A DNA stretch of 64,000 nucleotides. Source: Pseudomonas syringae (GTDB lineage: Bacteria > Pseudomonadota > Gammaproteobacteria > Pseudomonadales > Pseudomonadaceae). This document shows positions 54,550 to 62,644 of the stretch, piece after piece. Location of the stretch: NCBI RefSeq assembly GCF_000737245.1, contig NZ_JPQU01000034.1, positions 172,935 to 236,934 of the forward strand, written 5' to 3'. How positions within the stretch are numbered: the first letter of the stretch is position 1; each line of letters opens with the position of its first letter. The notes beneath the pieces are model-generated. The model was not told the DNA's origin and searched no databases. It saw only the letters and a list, made by a program, of their open reading frames with translations. A program made the translations under genes and the position numbers.

Positions 54550-56043
54550 ATGTACCGTGATCGTATCCGCTTGCCTTCGCTCATGAGCAAGGTAATGAGC
54601 GCGGCTGATGCCGCTGCCTTGATTGAAGATGGCATGACCGTCGGCATGAGTGGTTTCACCCGTGCCGGTGAAGCCAAGGCCGTGCCCCACGCACTGGCCG
54701 AACGAGCCAAACTGTCGCCGCTCAAGATCAGCCTGATGACCGGCGCCAGCCTGGGCAACGATCTGGACAAGCAACTGACAGAAGCCGGCGTGTTGTCGCG
54801 TCGCTCGCCGTTTCAGGTCGACAGCACCTTGCGCAAAGCCATTAACGACGGCTCGGTGATGTTCATCGACAGCCACCTTTCCGACACGGTCGAGCAACTG
54901 CGCAACCGGCAGATCAAGGCCGTGGACTTGGCAGTTATCGAGTGCGTCGCGATCACTGAAGACGGCCATTTGGTCCTCAGCACCTCGGTAGGCAACTCGG
55001 CCAGCTTCGCCATCCTCGCCAAACAGGTGATCGTCGAGATCAACCTGGCTCAGCCGCTGGAGCTGGAAGGTCTGCATGACATCTATATCCCGAGCTATCG
55101 CCCAACCCGGCTGCCCATTCCGGTGCTGCAAGCCGACACCCGCATCGGCAACCCGGCGGTACAGATTGATCCCGCCAAGATCGTCGGTATCGTCATCAGC
55201 AATCAGGCAGATTCGCCGTCAACCGTGCTGCCGCCCGATATGGACACCCAGGCCATCGCCAATCATCTGGTGGAGTTCTTCAAGAAGGAAGTGCGCGAAG
55301 ACCGGCTGACCAACAAGCTCATGCCCTTGCAGGCCGGGATTGGCACCATCGCCAACGCCGTGATGCACGGGCTGGTGGACTCGCCGTTCCACGACATGAC
55401 GATGTATTCCGAAGTGTTGCAGGACTCGACCTTCGAGCTGTTCGATGCTGGCAAGCTGAGCTTCGCTTCCGGCAGCTCCATGACCCTATCGGCCAGCAAA
55501 CATGCTGAAGTCTTTGCCGACTTCAGCCGCTATAAATCGCGCCTGGTGCTGCGCCCACAGGAGATTTCCAATCACCCGGAAATCATCCGCCGTCTGGGCA
55601 TCATCGGTATCAACACCGCGCTTGAGTTCGACCTGTACGGCAACGTCAACTCCACTCACGTGTGCGGCACGCGCATGATGAATGGCATTGGCGGCTCGGG
55701 AGACTTTTCCCGCAATGCTCACCTGGCCATCTTCGTCACCAAGTCCATCGCCAAAGGTGGCGCGATTTCCAGCGTGGTGCCGATGGTCAGCCACGTGGAC
55801 CACACAGAGCACGATGTGGACATTCTGGTGACTGAGCAGGGGCTTGCGGATCTGCGCGGCCTGGCACCACGAGAGCGCGCTCGAGTCATTATCGACAACT
55901 GTGTGCACCCTGCTTATCAAGATGCATTGAATACCTACTTTGCCGCTGCGTGCGCCAAGGGTGGACACACGCCACACGTCCTCCGTGAGGCACTGAGTTG
56001 GCACATCAGGCTGGATGAGACGGGAAGCATGTTGCCGGTTTGA
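54550..56043 (+). CDS. Acetyl-CoA hydrolase/transferase family protein (succinate or propionyl CoA-transferase type)
   Basis: A 497-residue family I CoA-transferase. VGMSGFTRAGEAKAVPHALA near residue 32, the active-site glutamate in MTMYSEVLQDSTFELFDAG (Glu about 284), GINTALEFDLYGNVNSTHVC near 355 and GIGGSGDFSRNAHLAIFVTK near 380 match the Ach1/ScpC/Cat1 group, which moves CoA between succinate, acetate and propionate. In PAO1 the counterpart (PA5445, remembered) has a role in acetate or itaconate-related metabolism that I cannot verify. It stands alone here. Confidence 0.9.
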   Translation: MYRDRIRLPSLMSKVMSAADAAALIEDGMTVGMSGFTRAGEAKAVPHALAERAKLSPLKISLMTGASLGNDLDKQLTEAGVLSRRSPFQVDSTLRKAINDGSVMFIDSHLSDTVEQLRNRQIKAVDLAVIECVAITEDGHLVLSTSVGNSASFAILAKQVIVEINLAQPLELEGLHDIYIPSYRPTRLPIPVLQADTRIGNPAVQIDPAKIVGIVISNQADSPSTVLPPDMDTQAIANHLVEFFKKEVREDRLTNKLMPLQAGIGTIANAVMHGLVDSPFHDMTMYSEVLQDSTFELFDAGKLSFASGSSMTLSASKHAEVFADFSRYKSRLVLRPQEISNHPEIIRRLGIIGINTALEFDLYGNVNSTHVCGTRMMNGIGGSGDFSRNAHLAIFVTKSIAKGGAISSVVPMVSHVDHTEHDVDILVTEQGLADLRGLAPRERARVIIDNCVHPAYQDALNTYFAAACAKGGHTPHVLREALSWHIRLDETGSMLPV

Positions 56044-56360
56044 GGTAAACAGTTGCGAGGCAGCGATACAATTTTCTGCCTCGTAGCGAACAAGCAGTGT
56101 TGCAAGCCGAAAAACTGTACTTCTGTACTGGTAGTTTTTGGGGGTGAAAAGCAGCTTTTCACCCAAATAGCGCACAATTTGCACCACAAAGGTGCTTACC
56201 GATACAGTTGCCCCAATAACGAACAAAACAGTCTCTCTAAACAGTTAACTGAACCCGCACAATACAGTTGAACTGTGTCTGTAGAGATTGACTGACTGAG
56301 AGGAAGATGGGCACCAGTTAAGCCACTCTCTAAGCCGCCACAAGCGGAAGGACGCACACC
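56044..56360 (+). promoter_or_regulatory. Regulatory region of the DUF1127 gene with repeated TACAGTT motifs
   Basis: No gene. The region carries CCAGTACAGAAGTACAGTT on the - strand (56131-56113), TACAGTT at 56203, the palindrome CAGTTAACTG near 56242 and the palindrome ACAGTTGAACTGT at about 56264-56276. These look like binding sites for one dimeric regulator. A relative of the motif recurs before the DUF2388 operon. Confidence 0.5.
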
Positions 56361-56576
56361 ATGGAACGTACAGTTAGTTCCGACCTTTTCTTCGAAAACA
56401 CCGCTACAACCGCAAAAGCTGCATGGCCTCTTCGCGCTTTCGCTAACCTGATGCTTTGGCAACGTCGCCTGTCCAGCCGCCACCAATTGGCCCGCCTGGA
56501 TGCACGTCTGCTGGCTGACGCCGGTATCAGCGAATCGCAACGTTACGAAGAGCTGAGCAAGCCGTTCTGGCGCTAA
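56361..56576 (+). CDS. DUF1127 (YjiS-like) small protein
   Basis: A 71-residue protein whose C-terminal half WQRRLSSRHQLARLDARLLA then DAGISESQRYEELSKPFWR is a clear DUF1127 domain: arginine-rich, helical, often RNA-binding in alpha-proteobacteria. The first 30 residues are variable. CGGAAGGACG upstream gives a weak ribosome binding site. A strong terminator follows. The target and role in pseudomonads are unknown. Confidence 0.9.
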   Translation: MERTVSSDLFFENTATTAKAAWPLRAFANLMLWQRRLSSRHQLARLDARLLADAGISESQRYEELSKPFWR

Positions 56577-56636
56577 TGGGCGCACGCTGGTCCTGACCTT
56601 TTAGGTCACTCACCAGCAACCCGAATTGCTTCACCC

Positions 56637-56677
56637 AAAACCCGTCGCAGGTAACTGCTGACGGGTTTTGTTGTTTT
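56637..56677 (+). terminator. Rho-independent terminator of the DUF1127 gene
   Basis: Ten-base stem AAAACCCGTC / GACGGGTTTT with an inner AG/CT pairing, followed by GTTGTTTTG. Confidence 0.9.
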
Positions 56678-56715
56678 GGGGGGTTGCAGGCTCTGCTGAA
56701 TTGGGCGCAGATCTC

Positions 56716-56827
56716 CTGTAGGAGTGAGCTTGCTCGCGATCGGCTGCGAAGCAGTCGTGAAAAAAGTAGGACTCACCATTGCAGGAAAGTCGTTCCGACT
56801 TTATCGCGAGCAGGCTCACTCCTACAG
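56716..56827. repeat. REP/REPIN inverted repeat (GTAGGAGTGAGCTTGCTCGCG type)
   Basis: CTGTAGGAGTGAGCTTGCTC and right arm GAGCAGGCTCACTCCTACAG, with a longer than usual spacer. Confidence 0.88.
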
Positions 56828-56834
56828 ACTATAG

Positions 56835-56872
56835 ATACAGTTTCTGAAATGTGTTTTATATCCAGTACAGTT
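56835..56872 (+). promoter_or_regulatory. Paired TACAGTT motifs upstream of the DUF2388 operon
   Basis: ATACAGTTT (56835-56843) and CCAGTACAGTT (56862-56872) form a direct repeat with about 28 bases from one TACAG to the next. The second shares CCAGTACAG with the site at 56113-56131 before the DUF1127 gene. This suggests a common regulator. Confidence 0.45.
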
Positions 56873-57009
56873 AAACCCATCTTCCGCCGCTCGCCCCGAC
56901 GCCGTGCTAGGCTTATCCCATCCCGTACAAGTCAGTTCTGTCACGGCTTCACGAAACCTAAGGGCAACCGAGGTTTCTTACTTAGCTTCCTGCCCCATGG
57001 AGTCCGATC

Positions 57010-57327
57010 ATGTCCCGTCTTCGCCTGCTTAGCGCCGCAGTACTTTTGACTGCGGCCACTGCTGCAAACGCCACCAGCTTCGTGGTGACCACCGATACGC
57101 TGGTGCGCGCCGTCGATGCTTCGACCAATGCTACCTCTGATGTCACCTCGTCCTTCAAGGACGACAAAATCGTCCTGGCCGCTCGCGATGACGCTGCCAG
57201 TTTTGTCGGCAGCGCTGGTGACATCCGTGGCGCGCAGCTGGAAAGTGCCTTCCAGCACATCCGCCAGACCGTTCCACAGCTGCAAGCTTCCGATGCTGAT
57301 CTGGCCCAGGCCATTCTCGCCATCTGA
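57010..57327 (+). CDS. DUF2388 periplasmic protein (1 of 3)
   Basis: A 105-residue exported protein with signal peptide MSRLRLLSAAVLLTAATAANA. The DUF2388 core reads SSFKDDKIVLAARDDAASFV, then SAGDIRGAQLESAFQHIR, and ends with DADLAQAILAI. It is the first of three tandem paralogues followed by a DUF4105 protein. DUF2388 is a small pseudomonad-rich family without known function; the conserved ARDDAA(S/A)(F/Y)V motif is present in all three. Confidence 0.9.
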   Translation: MSRLRLLSAAVLLTAATAANATSFVVTTDTLVRAVDASTNATSDVTSSFKDDKIVLAARDDAASFVGSAGDIRGAQLESAFQHIRQTVPQLQASDADLAQAILAI

Positions 57328-57429
57328 CGCACCTGTCCGACAGCCAGCCTGAACAGGCGGGCTGTCGGGCTGGCTCTGGATCAGGCATTGCGCTAGCCTT
57401 GCGTCTCGTTTCGCCAGTCTTCAAGCGCC

Positions 57430-57735
57430 ATGCATTTACCGTCACTGCTGTTCACTTTCTGTACTGCTGCTCTCGTCTGGACCGCCCAGGCCCAAGCGAT
57501 GGATACAAGCACCCAAGGTTTGGTAATCACTGGCTACGTAACCAGCCAGGTGACTACTGCGCCGTTTGATAGAAAGTTGATCGTTGCGGCACGGGATGAC
57601 GCAGCAGCGTTTGTCGCCACTGATGGCGAACTCAAAGGTGCGCAGCTGGAATCGGCATTACTGGCCTTGCGCCAGGCCACGCCAAAACTTAGTGCCAGCG
57701 ACCTCGAACTCGCGCAGGCAATCCTCGTCCAATAG
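57430..57735 (+). CDS. DUF2388 periplasmic protein (2 of 3)
   Basis: A 101-residue exported protein with signal peptide MHLPSLLFTFCTAALVWTAQ ending near AQA. The core KLIVAARDDAAAFVATDGEL then KGAQLESALLALRQATPKLS matches its neighbours; the C-terminus is LELAQAILVQ. The N-terminal mature part lacks the TDTLVRA-type segment of copy 1, so it is the most divergent of the three. It lies 102 bp after copy 1 and 36 bp before copy 3. Confidence 0.88.
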   Translation: MHLPSLLFTFCTAALVWTAQAQAMDTSTQGLVITGYVTSQVTTAPFDRKLIVAARDDAAAFVATDGELKGAQLESALLALRQATPKLSASDLELAQAILVQ

Positions 57736-57771
57736 CCACTTCACCTCTTCCGTATTACTTGGAGACGTTCC

Positions 57772-58092
57772 ATGCGTACCCCCCTGATCGCCGCCACCCT
57801 CGGCCTGTTTTTGCTGACTGGTGTTGCCCAGGCGCAAACCGTCGTGCAAACGAGCAACATCATCGTGAACGCTTTCGGTCGCACCATCGACTTCACTTCA
57901 GACACCACCACCTCGATTCGTGATTCCAAGGTCGTGATCCAGGCCAAGGACGATGCCGCCAGCTACGTCGCAAGCGGCGGTGATATCCATGGCTCGCAGC
58001 TCGATGCAGCCTTCGACACCCTTCGCGCCCGTGTGCCGGAAGCCCGAGATGCCAGCGATCAGGTACTTGCAGAAGCCATTCTCGCTCTGTGA
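57772..58092 (+). CDS. DUF2388 periplasmic protein (3 of 3)
   Basis: A 106-residue exported protein with signal peptide MRTPLIAATLGLFLLTGVAQ ending AQA. The core is SKVVIQAKDDAASYVASGGD then IHGSQLDAAFDTLRARVPEA, ending VLAEAILAL. Its stop overlaps the start of the DUF4105 gene by 4 bases (GTGA), so the two are translationally coupled. Its ATG is preceded by TTGGAGACG. Confidence 0.9.
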   Translation: MRTPLIAATLGLFLLTGVAQAQTVVQTSNIIVNAFGRTIDFTSDTTTSIRDSKVVIQAKDDAASYVASGGDIHGSQLDAAFDTLRARVPEARDASDQVLAEAILAL

Positions 58093-60050
58093 AGCGCCTC
58101 GGCGTCTGGCTGCTGGCTGGCGCGCTGGCACTGATCGGCACGAACGCGCTCGCTGACCTGAGTCTGTCGCTGGACACCAGCGGCCTGAGTCCTGGGCAAC
58201 AGCAAGCCAGCCAGACGCTGCTCAATGAAGCACTGGCCGCACTGCCTCCACGTTTTGTTCAGGATCTGGACCGGCGCGTTGACGTGCGCTGGTCGGCTGA
58301 CATGCCCGCCAACGCCTACGGCCAGGCGTCCGGCCCCTATCGCCTGGACCTCAACAGCAACTTGCTGGCAGGTCTGACCGATGGCAGCGCTGCAACCAAA
58401 CAAACTAATCGCCCCCACGGCACCGTACGCCGGGAAATGCTGGCGACGGTCCTGCACGAACTGACCCACATTTACGATCGCGGCCGTCTGTGGTCGTCGA
58501 CGCAACGCTCGGTGATCTTCCAGTGCGGCAGACGCAGCAGCTCCCTGGGCAAGGTCGGCCTGCCGGACTACTGCCGAGGCCAGACTGAACGCCGCTTCAC
58601 CCTCAGCGATGACCCGCGCCTGCTCGACCTGGCTGGCTGGCCGCAATACGTGGGTCGTCGCGGCGAGCGCGAAGAGCATAACGGCCAGGTCGCCCGCAGC
58701 CCCGACATCTACGAAACCACCAGCCCGCTGGAATTCGTCGCCGTCAACATGGAGTACTTCCTGCTGGATCCGGCCTATATCTGCCGTCGTCCTGCGCTGT
58801 ACGCCTACTACAAGGAGCAGTTCGGCTGGGCGCCTCAGGCCAAAGAGCAATGTCCTTCTTTTTATCCGTACCTGAATGCCGGCAACGATTTTGGCCGTGA
58901 GCCGCTGGGCAAGCTCGACCCCGAGCGGGTCTACGCGGTCGATTATCTGCTGGCCGAAGCCAACCAGAACATGATGAGCCGTTGGGGTCACAGCATGTTG
59001 CGGCTGGTGATTTGCAGGCCGGGTCGCCCGCGTGGGCCAGACTGCCGACTCGATCTCGATCAGCACCTGGTGCTGTCTTATCGGGCCTTTGTCGGCGATG
59101 TGCAGCTGTCGAGTTGGGACGGCCTGATGGGAGCTTATCCGTCGCGACTGTTCGTGCTGCCGCTGGCGCAGGTGATCGACGAATACACCAAGACTGAACT
59201 GCGCAGCCTGGCGTCGGTGCCACTGAAACTGTCACGTCCGGAAATCGAAGGGCTGGTGCAGCACGCTGCCGAAATGCACTGGAGCTACGACGGTAACTAC
59301 TTCTTTATCTCCAACAACTGCGCGGTGGAAAACCTCAAGTTACTGCGCAGTGGTACCAACAATCCGAAGCTTGTCGACCTGGACAGTATCCTGCCCAATG
59401 GCCTGCTCGAAGTGCTGAAGGGGCGTGGCCTTGCCGATACCAGCGTGCTGGATGATCCCAAGGAAGCCCTGCGCAAAGGCTACCGCTTCGACTCCTACCG
59501 GGACCGCTATCAGGCGATGTTCGAGGTGCTGAGAAAACACCTGCCGGTCAAACAAACCACGGTTGAAGACTGGATGTCCCTGCCTGCCGAGGAGCGTCGC
59601 CAATGGTTGTCACAAGCAGACCTGCGCACCAGCGCCGCGATGTTGCTGCTTGAGCAAGCCAGCCTGCGTCGGCAATTGCTGCTGGCCCAGGATGAAGTCA
59701 AACAACGGTACCTCAGCGCCCGTGAGCAGAAGGACGGCAGCGTCTCGAAAGCCACCGGCACTCTCCAGGAAATCCTCGCTAGCAGTGGCTTCCTCAGTCG
59801 TCCAGCCGAGTTGCTCGACAGTGGCGGCTACGGCTTGCCGCAAGCCGCGGAGTGGAAGCGCCTGGAAGACGAAAGCAGCCAGCGCCAGAAACAACTTCAG
59901 CGCCTGACTGGCGATCTGGACAAAGAAGTCCGCGCCTTGCTCGAACCCAAACGCGCCAGCGAAATCGCGGCCAACGAAGCCAACCTCAAGCAACTTGGCG
60001 AACACTTGCGAGCGCTGCACAAAGCGGCGGGCGGGCTGGAGCTGCCTTAG
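58089..60050 (+). CDS. Large exported protein with HExxH motif and DUF4105 (Lnb-N-like) domain
   Basis: A 653-residue protein starting with GTG; signal peptide MKRLGVWLLAGALALIGTNA, cleaved after ALA. Residues about 30-230 carry TVLHELTHIYDR (H123-E124-L-T-H127), a zinc-metallopeptidase-like HExxH. A DUF4105 domain spans about 270-450 with the invariant His in RWGHSMLRLV (His301) and Cys in FFISNNCAVENL (Cys411), the pair implicated in thioester acyl transfer in the related Lnb lipoprotein N-acyltransferase. The C-terminal 150 residues are charged and helical. Enzyme activity is inferred from motifs only. Coupled to the DUF2388 gene before it. Confidence 0.82.
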   Translation: MKRLGVWLLAGALALIGTNALADLSLSLDTSGLSPGQQQASQTLLNEALAALPPRFVQDLDRRVDVRWSADMPANAYGQASGPYRLDLNSNLLAGLTDGSAATKQTNRPHGTVRREMLATVLHELTHIYDRGRLWSSTQRSVIFQCGRRSSSLGKVGLPDYCRGQTERRFTLSDDPRLLDLAGWPQYVGRRGEREEHNGQVARSPDIYETTSPLEFVAVNMEYFLLDPAYICRRPALYAYYKEQFGWAPQAKEQCPSFYPYLNAGNDFGREPLGKLDPERVYAVDYLLAEANQNMMSRWGHSMLRLVICRPGRPRGPDCRLDLDQHLVLSYRAFVGDVQLSSWDGLMGAYPSRLFVLPLAQVIDEYTKTELRSLASVPLKLSRPEIEGLVQHAAEMHWSYDGNYFFISNNCAVENLKLLRSGTNNPKLVDLDSILPNGLLEVLKGRGLADTSVLDDPKEALRKGYRFDSYRDRYQAMFEVLRKHLPVKQTTVEDWMSLPAEERRQWLSQADLRTSAAMLLLEQASLRRQLLLAQDEVKQRYLSAREQKDGSVSKATGTLQEILASSGFLSRPAELLDSGGYGLPQAAEWKRLEDESSQRQKQLQRLTGDLDKEVRALLEPKRASEIAANEANLKQLGEHLRALHKAAGGLELP

Positions 60051-60433
60051 GCTTTAGCCGGCTGCTTCTTGCGTGGTTTCAGGTACTTCATCAAGCCCTG
60101 AAACCACATCACCAGCCCGGTATTGCCGGTAACCTGAATGTCTTTGTTCTGAATGCCCTGCATGAACGCCAGCTGCTTGTTTTTGGCCTGCAACGTCGCA
60201 AAACCGTAGGCGGCATCCTTGAACGCAATCACAAATGCAGGCTCTGACACCACGCCCGATGCACTTCGTACTCGCTGACCACTGATTACAAAATGACGCG
60301 CCGCCTTACCGTCGACGGTCTGCAGCTGAAAAGTCAGCTCCTTGCCCGCCAGCTGCTGCTGGAAAGCCGGATTATTGCGGCTGGCCCGCGCCATCAGCAG
60401 GCCAAGCATCCAGAGAAGAAAACGAAATTTCAT
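60047..60433 (-). CDS. Small protein with SCP2-like pattern, N-terminal hydrophobic helix
   Basis: A 128-residue protein starting MKFRFLLWMLGLLMARASRN at ATG 60433; the open frame continues 51 codons upstream without a plausible start. The hydrophobic N-terminus could anchor it in the membrane. The rest (LTFQLQTVDGKAARHFVISG, AFVIAFKDAAYGFATLQAKN, IQVTGNTGLVMWFQGLMKYL) resembles the sterol-carrier SCP2 fold in rhythm, which would suggest lipid binding; I am not certain. Its 3' end overlaps the DUF4105 gene by 4 bases tail to tail. Confidence 0.7.
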   Translation of the reverse strand: MKFRFLLWMLGLLMARASRNNPAFQQQLAGKELTFQLQTVDGKAARHFVISGQRVRSASGVVSEPAFVIAFKDAAYGFATLQAKNKQLAFMQGIQNKDIQVTGNTGLVMWFQGLMKYLKPRKKQPAKA

Positions 60434-60730
60434 GGTCACGCCCCAGCGCAAAGTCATGCCGGATGCAATCAACCGGCGCGGCAGTGTAGCGGTTTGTTTG
60501 CGGCTAATCAGCAGCAAATTCGCAGAAGATAAGGGCTTTTTCGTGACTGATTGGTCACCCCGTTTATACTCAGTCTCCTTATCCAACCGTTAACCCTTTA
60601 GGAGCGCACGCGCAACGCGAGGCCGCGATAGCGGTCTGCCTGACACACCGGCATCACTCTGCCTCGCATTGCTCGTGAGCTGCCAGCGGATCTGCGTGGC
60701 CTTAAGCAAATCCCAAAGAGCGCCCACAAA
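60434..60730. other. Gene-free stretch with a degenerate REP
   Basis: About 300 bases without a gene. At 60599-60690 a worn REP-like palindrome is visible: TAGGAGCGCACGCGCAACGC at the left and GCATTGCTCGTGAGCTGCC at the right. Confidence 0.5.
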
Positions 60731-60762
60731 AAAGCCGCTTCATAACGAAGCGGCTTCTCTTT
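60725..60762 (-). terminator. Rho-independent terminator of the lipoprotein gene
   Basis: On the - strand AAGCCGCTTC pairs with GAAGCGGCTT around GTTAT and is followed by TTTT, 30 bases after the stop codon of the gene at 60791. Confidence 0.9.
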
Positions 60763-60790
60763 TACTGGGCGTTCAAACCAGAGCTGATAA

Positions 60791-61243
60791 TCAGCGGATG
60801 CTGCTGATACTGCCTTTGTTGCCGGTGACCTTGACGCCAACGGTCTTGAAGATGAAGTAGTCTTCTACGGTCACTTCATAACGTGGCGCAACGATCAAGT
60901 CTGCTCCCGAAGACTTCACCGCCTTGTAAGCCGCTGCGGCTTTGGTGGTGGAAATCGGATCAGGAATAGGCAGACCCAGGCCACCCAAGGCACCGCCACT
61001 TGCACCACCGCCATAAACAACGCCATCAGCGAATTGCGAGTCGCCGCCAAACGCGAAGAAGTTGAACAGGATATTGGTGGAGGACTCGCCACTGATGGCT
61101 TCGCCTACTTTTACGTCGGCTTTCAAGTCACTCTTGACCACGCCTTCCAGCGGCGCGCTCGGTTGGCTCATGTTGTAGCTCACACAGCCACTGGTGGTCG
61201 CAATCAAGGTTGCAAGGCCAGCGGACATCCACAGCTTTTTCAT
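60791..61243 (-). CDS. Putative lipoprotein of unknown function
   Basis: A 150-residue protein with a lipoprotein signal: MKKLWMSAGLATLIATTSGC, lipobox TSGC (Cys20). Residue +2 after Cys is Val, not Asp, so outer-membrane sorting is expected. The mature part has a glycine-rich stretch (VVYGGGASGGALGGLGLPIP near 78-97) and a C-terminal beta-rich part (DLIVAPRYEVTVEDYFIFKT). I do not recognise the family. It follows the vgrG cluster on the same strand after 170 bp and could be its last gene or unrelated. Confidence 0.75.
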   Translation of the reverse strand: MKKLWMSAGLATLIATTSGCVSYNMSQPSAPLEGVVKSDLKADVKVGEAISGESSTNILFNFFAFGGDSQFADGVVYGGGASGGALGGLGLPIPDPISTTKAAAAYKAVKSSGADLIVAPRYEVTVEDYFIFKTVGVKVTGNKGSISSIR

Positions 61244-61412
61244 TCAAAAATCCCGATTAATTTTTTAGAAGTTATGAACAGCGGCGGGACTTTAAGGGAA
61301 TATTGCGTTGAAAAATGTCAGATAAATCCGACGGTTAGGTAAGAACGTCGTCGGGGGTGGTAGGAAAATTCCCACGGATAAACTAAGCGACATAACTTCA
61401 ACAAAATAAGCC

Positions 61413-62624
61413 TCATGAATTTTTAACTGGCCTGCCAGTTGCGTCATCGGCGACCTGTTCACAGGCCCCGGATTGCGAAACCAAACGGATATCAACGCGG
61501 CGATTGGCAGCCCGGCCTGGCTCTGTGTCATTACTCAAAAGCGGCTGGGTGGCTGCTAGCCCCTGAACTGCAAAACAGCTGTCGGGTATATCGCCCAGGC
61601 GTCGCGGGTTACTGTTCTTGTCTTCAACGACACCCAGCCAGCTCTGCTCGGGCGGCCAAGTATTGTCTCCCTCGCTTTGCGCCCGTTGCAGCGGCAGGCT
61701 GAACCACAACCCACGCAACGGCACTTGTCGGGCAACGTCACCTAACAAGGGCGAGAGCGCCTTGCGCCAACGGGCAATGCCTTCAGTTTGCAGGTCGTAG
61801 GACAGCCGCCACAGAAAGTCGTGGCTCATCTTCGCTTCAACTTGGGCGATGCCCAACTGCCGCAAAGGCTGAACAAGTTCACCCAAACCGGCTTCCAATT
61901 GCTCCGCTGTGAACTGCGCAGGCAACAGACAACCCACCGGCTGCTCCGGACGTCCGGCCTGGGGCCACTTACTGGCGCAGACCTGCCACACATACAACGG
62001 CAACTGCCAGCGCAAAGCCTGAGCCAAACCCTGAACCTGCTGAACCCCGACCCGCATCGCCGCACCGTCAGCGCTCTGGCTCTTATCCAGCGCCCAGACC
62101 ACACCATCCAACGGCCGCCAGCGGCTCAGCCCGTGCCATCGCTTGAAGGCAGCAGCAAGGTTTGTCTGGGCACTGCCGCCCCACAGCATCACAGTGTTCT
62201 GGCCTATCAGCCATTGGTGTTGAGTCAGGCCGGGGGCGATGGCTTCGATCTGCTCAGGTTCGCCGATGACCAGGAGGAGACGGGTTTTGCGGCGCCAGAA
62301 AAAGCCGTAACTCTCTTTGAGACGAGCAGTGCACCGATTAATCAGATCCAAATCTGCCTTACTGACGATTGGGCGTGGCGAATCCGAGCCGGACTTTCCT
62401 TTCCAGCGAAAGAAAAACTCCATTGCTGCCATGGCCCTGTCAGCCAGGCCTAACAGGCTATCGAGGAATAGAATCGCCAGACAGCCGATCAATAGCCAGC
62501 CAGACAGCTTCGCTCTTTCCCCTTCGTCGGTTGTAGTGATGGGGTTATCAACCCAGATCAAAACACTGCCAATAACGAGTAGGCACAGGACGACAATCCA
62601 GACACCGATGTGCTTAATTTTCAT
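61413..62624 (-). CDS. IcmF/TssM-related membrane protein joined to an OmpA C-terminal remnant (vgrG cluster)
   Basis: A 403-residue protein. Two N-terminal helices (HIGVWIVVLCLLVIGSVLIW, SGWLLIGCLAILFLDSLLGL) are followed by an IcmF-like region: RLKESYGFFWRRKTRLLLVI near 100, HQWLIGQNTVMLWGGSAQTN near 135, WRPLDGVVWALDKSQSADGA near 170. The last 50 residues (SCFAVQGLAATQPLLSNDTE, GRAANRRVDIRLV) are only the end of an OmpA peptidoglycan-binding domain; its beginning and the expected region between are missing. This suggests an in-frame internal deletion. AAGGA precedes the ATG; the gene starts 20 bp after the upstream gene's stop. Confidence 0.7.
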   Translation of the reverse strand: MKIKHIGVWIVVLCLLVIGSVLIWVDNPITTTDEGERAKLSGWLLIGCLAILFLDSLLGLADRAMAAMEFFFRWKGKSGSDSPRPIVSKADLDLINRCTARLKESYGFFWRRKTRLLLVIGEPEQIEAIAPGLTQHQWLIGQNTVMLWGGSAQTNLAAAFKRWHGLSRWRPLDGVVWALDKSQSADGAAMRVGVQQVQGLAQALRWQLPLYVWQVCASKWPQAGRPEQPVGCLLPAQFTAEQLEAGLGELVQPLRQLGIAQVEAKMSHDFLWRLSYDLQTEGIARWRKALSPLLGDVARQVPLRGLWFSLPLQRAQSEGDNTWPPEQSWLGVVEDKNSNPRRLGDIPDSCFAVQGLAATQPLLSNDTEPGRAANRRVDIRLVSQSGACEQVADDATGRPVKNS

Positions 62625-62644
62625 GATTAATCCTTATGTTCTCG

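Noticed and set aside
56264..56276. LexA box
   Set aside because: The ACAGTT-G-AACTGT palindrome does not have the CTG-N10-CAG spacing needed for pseudomonad LexA.
60047..60586. Longer version of the SCP2-like protein from 60586
   Set aside because: The added 51 residues have no conserved pattern, and the ATG at 60433 begins a clear hydrophobic N-terminus.
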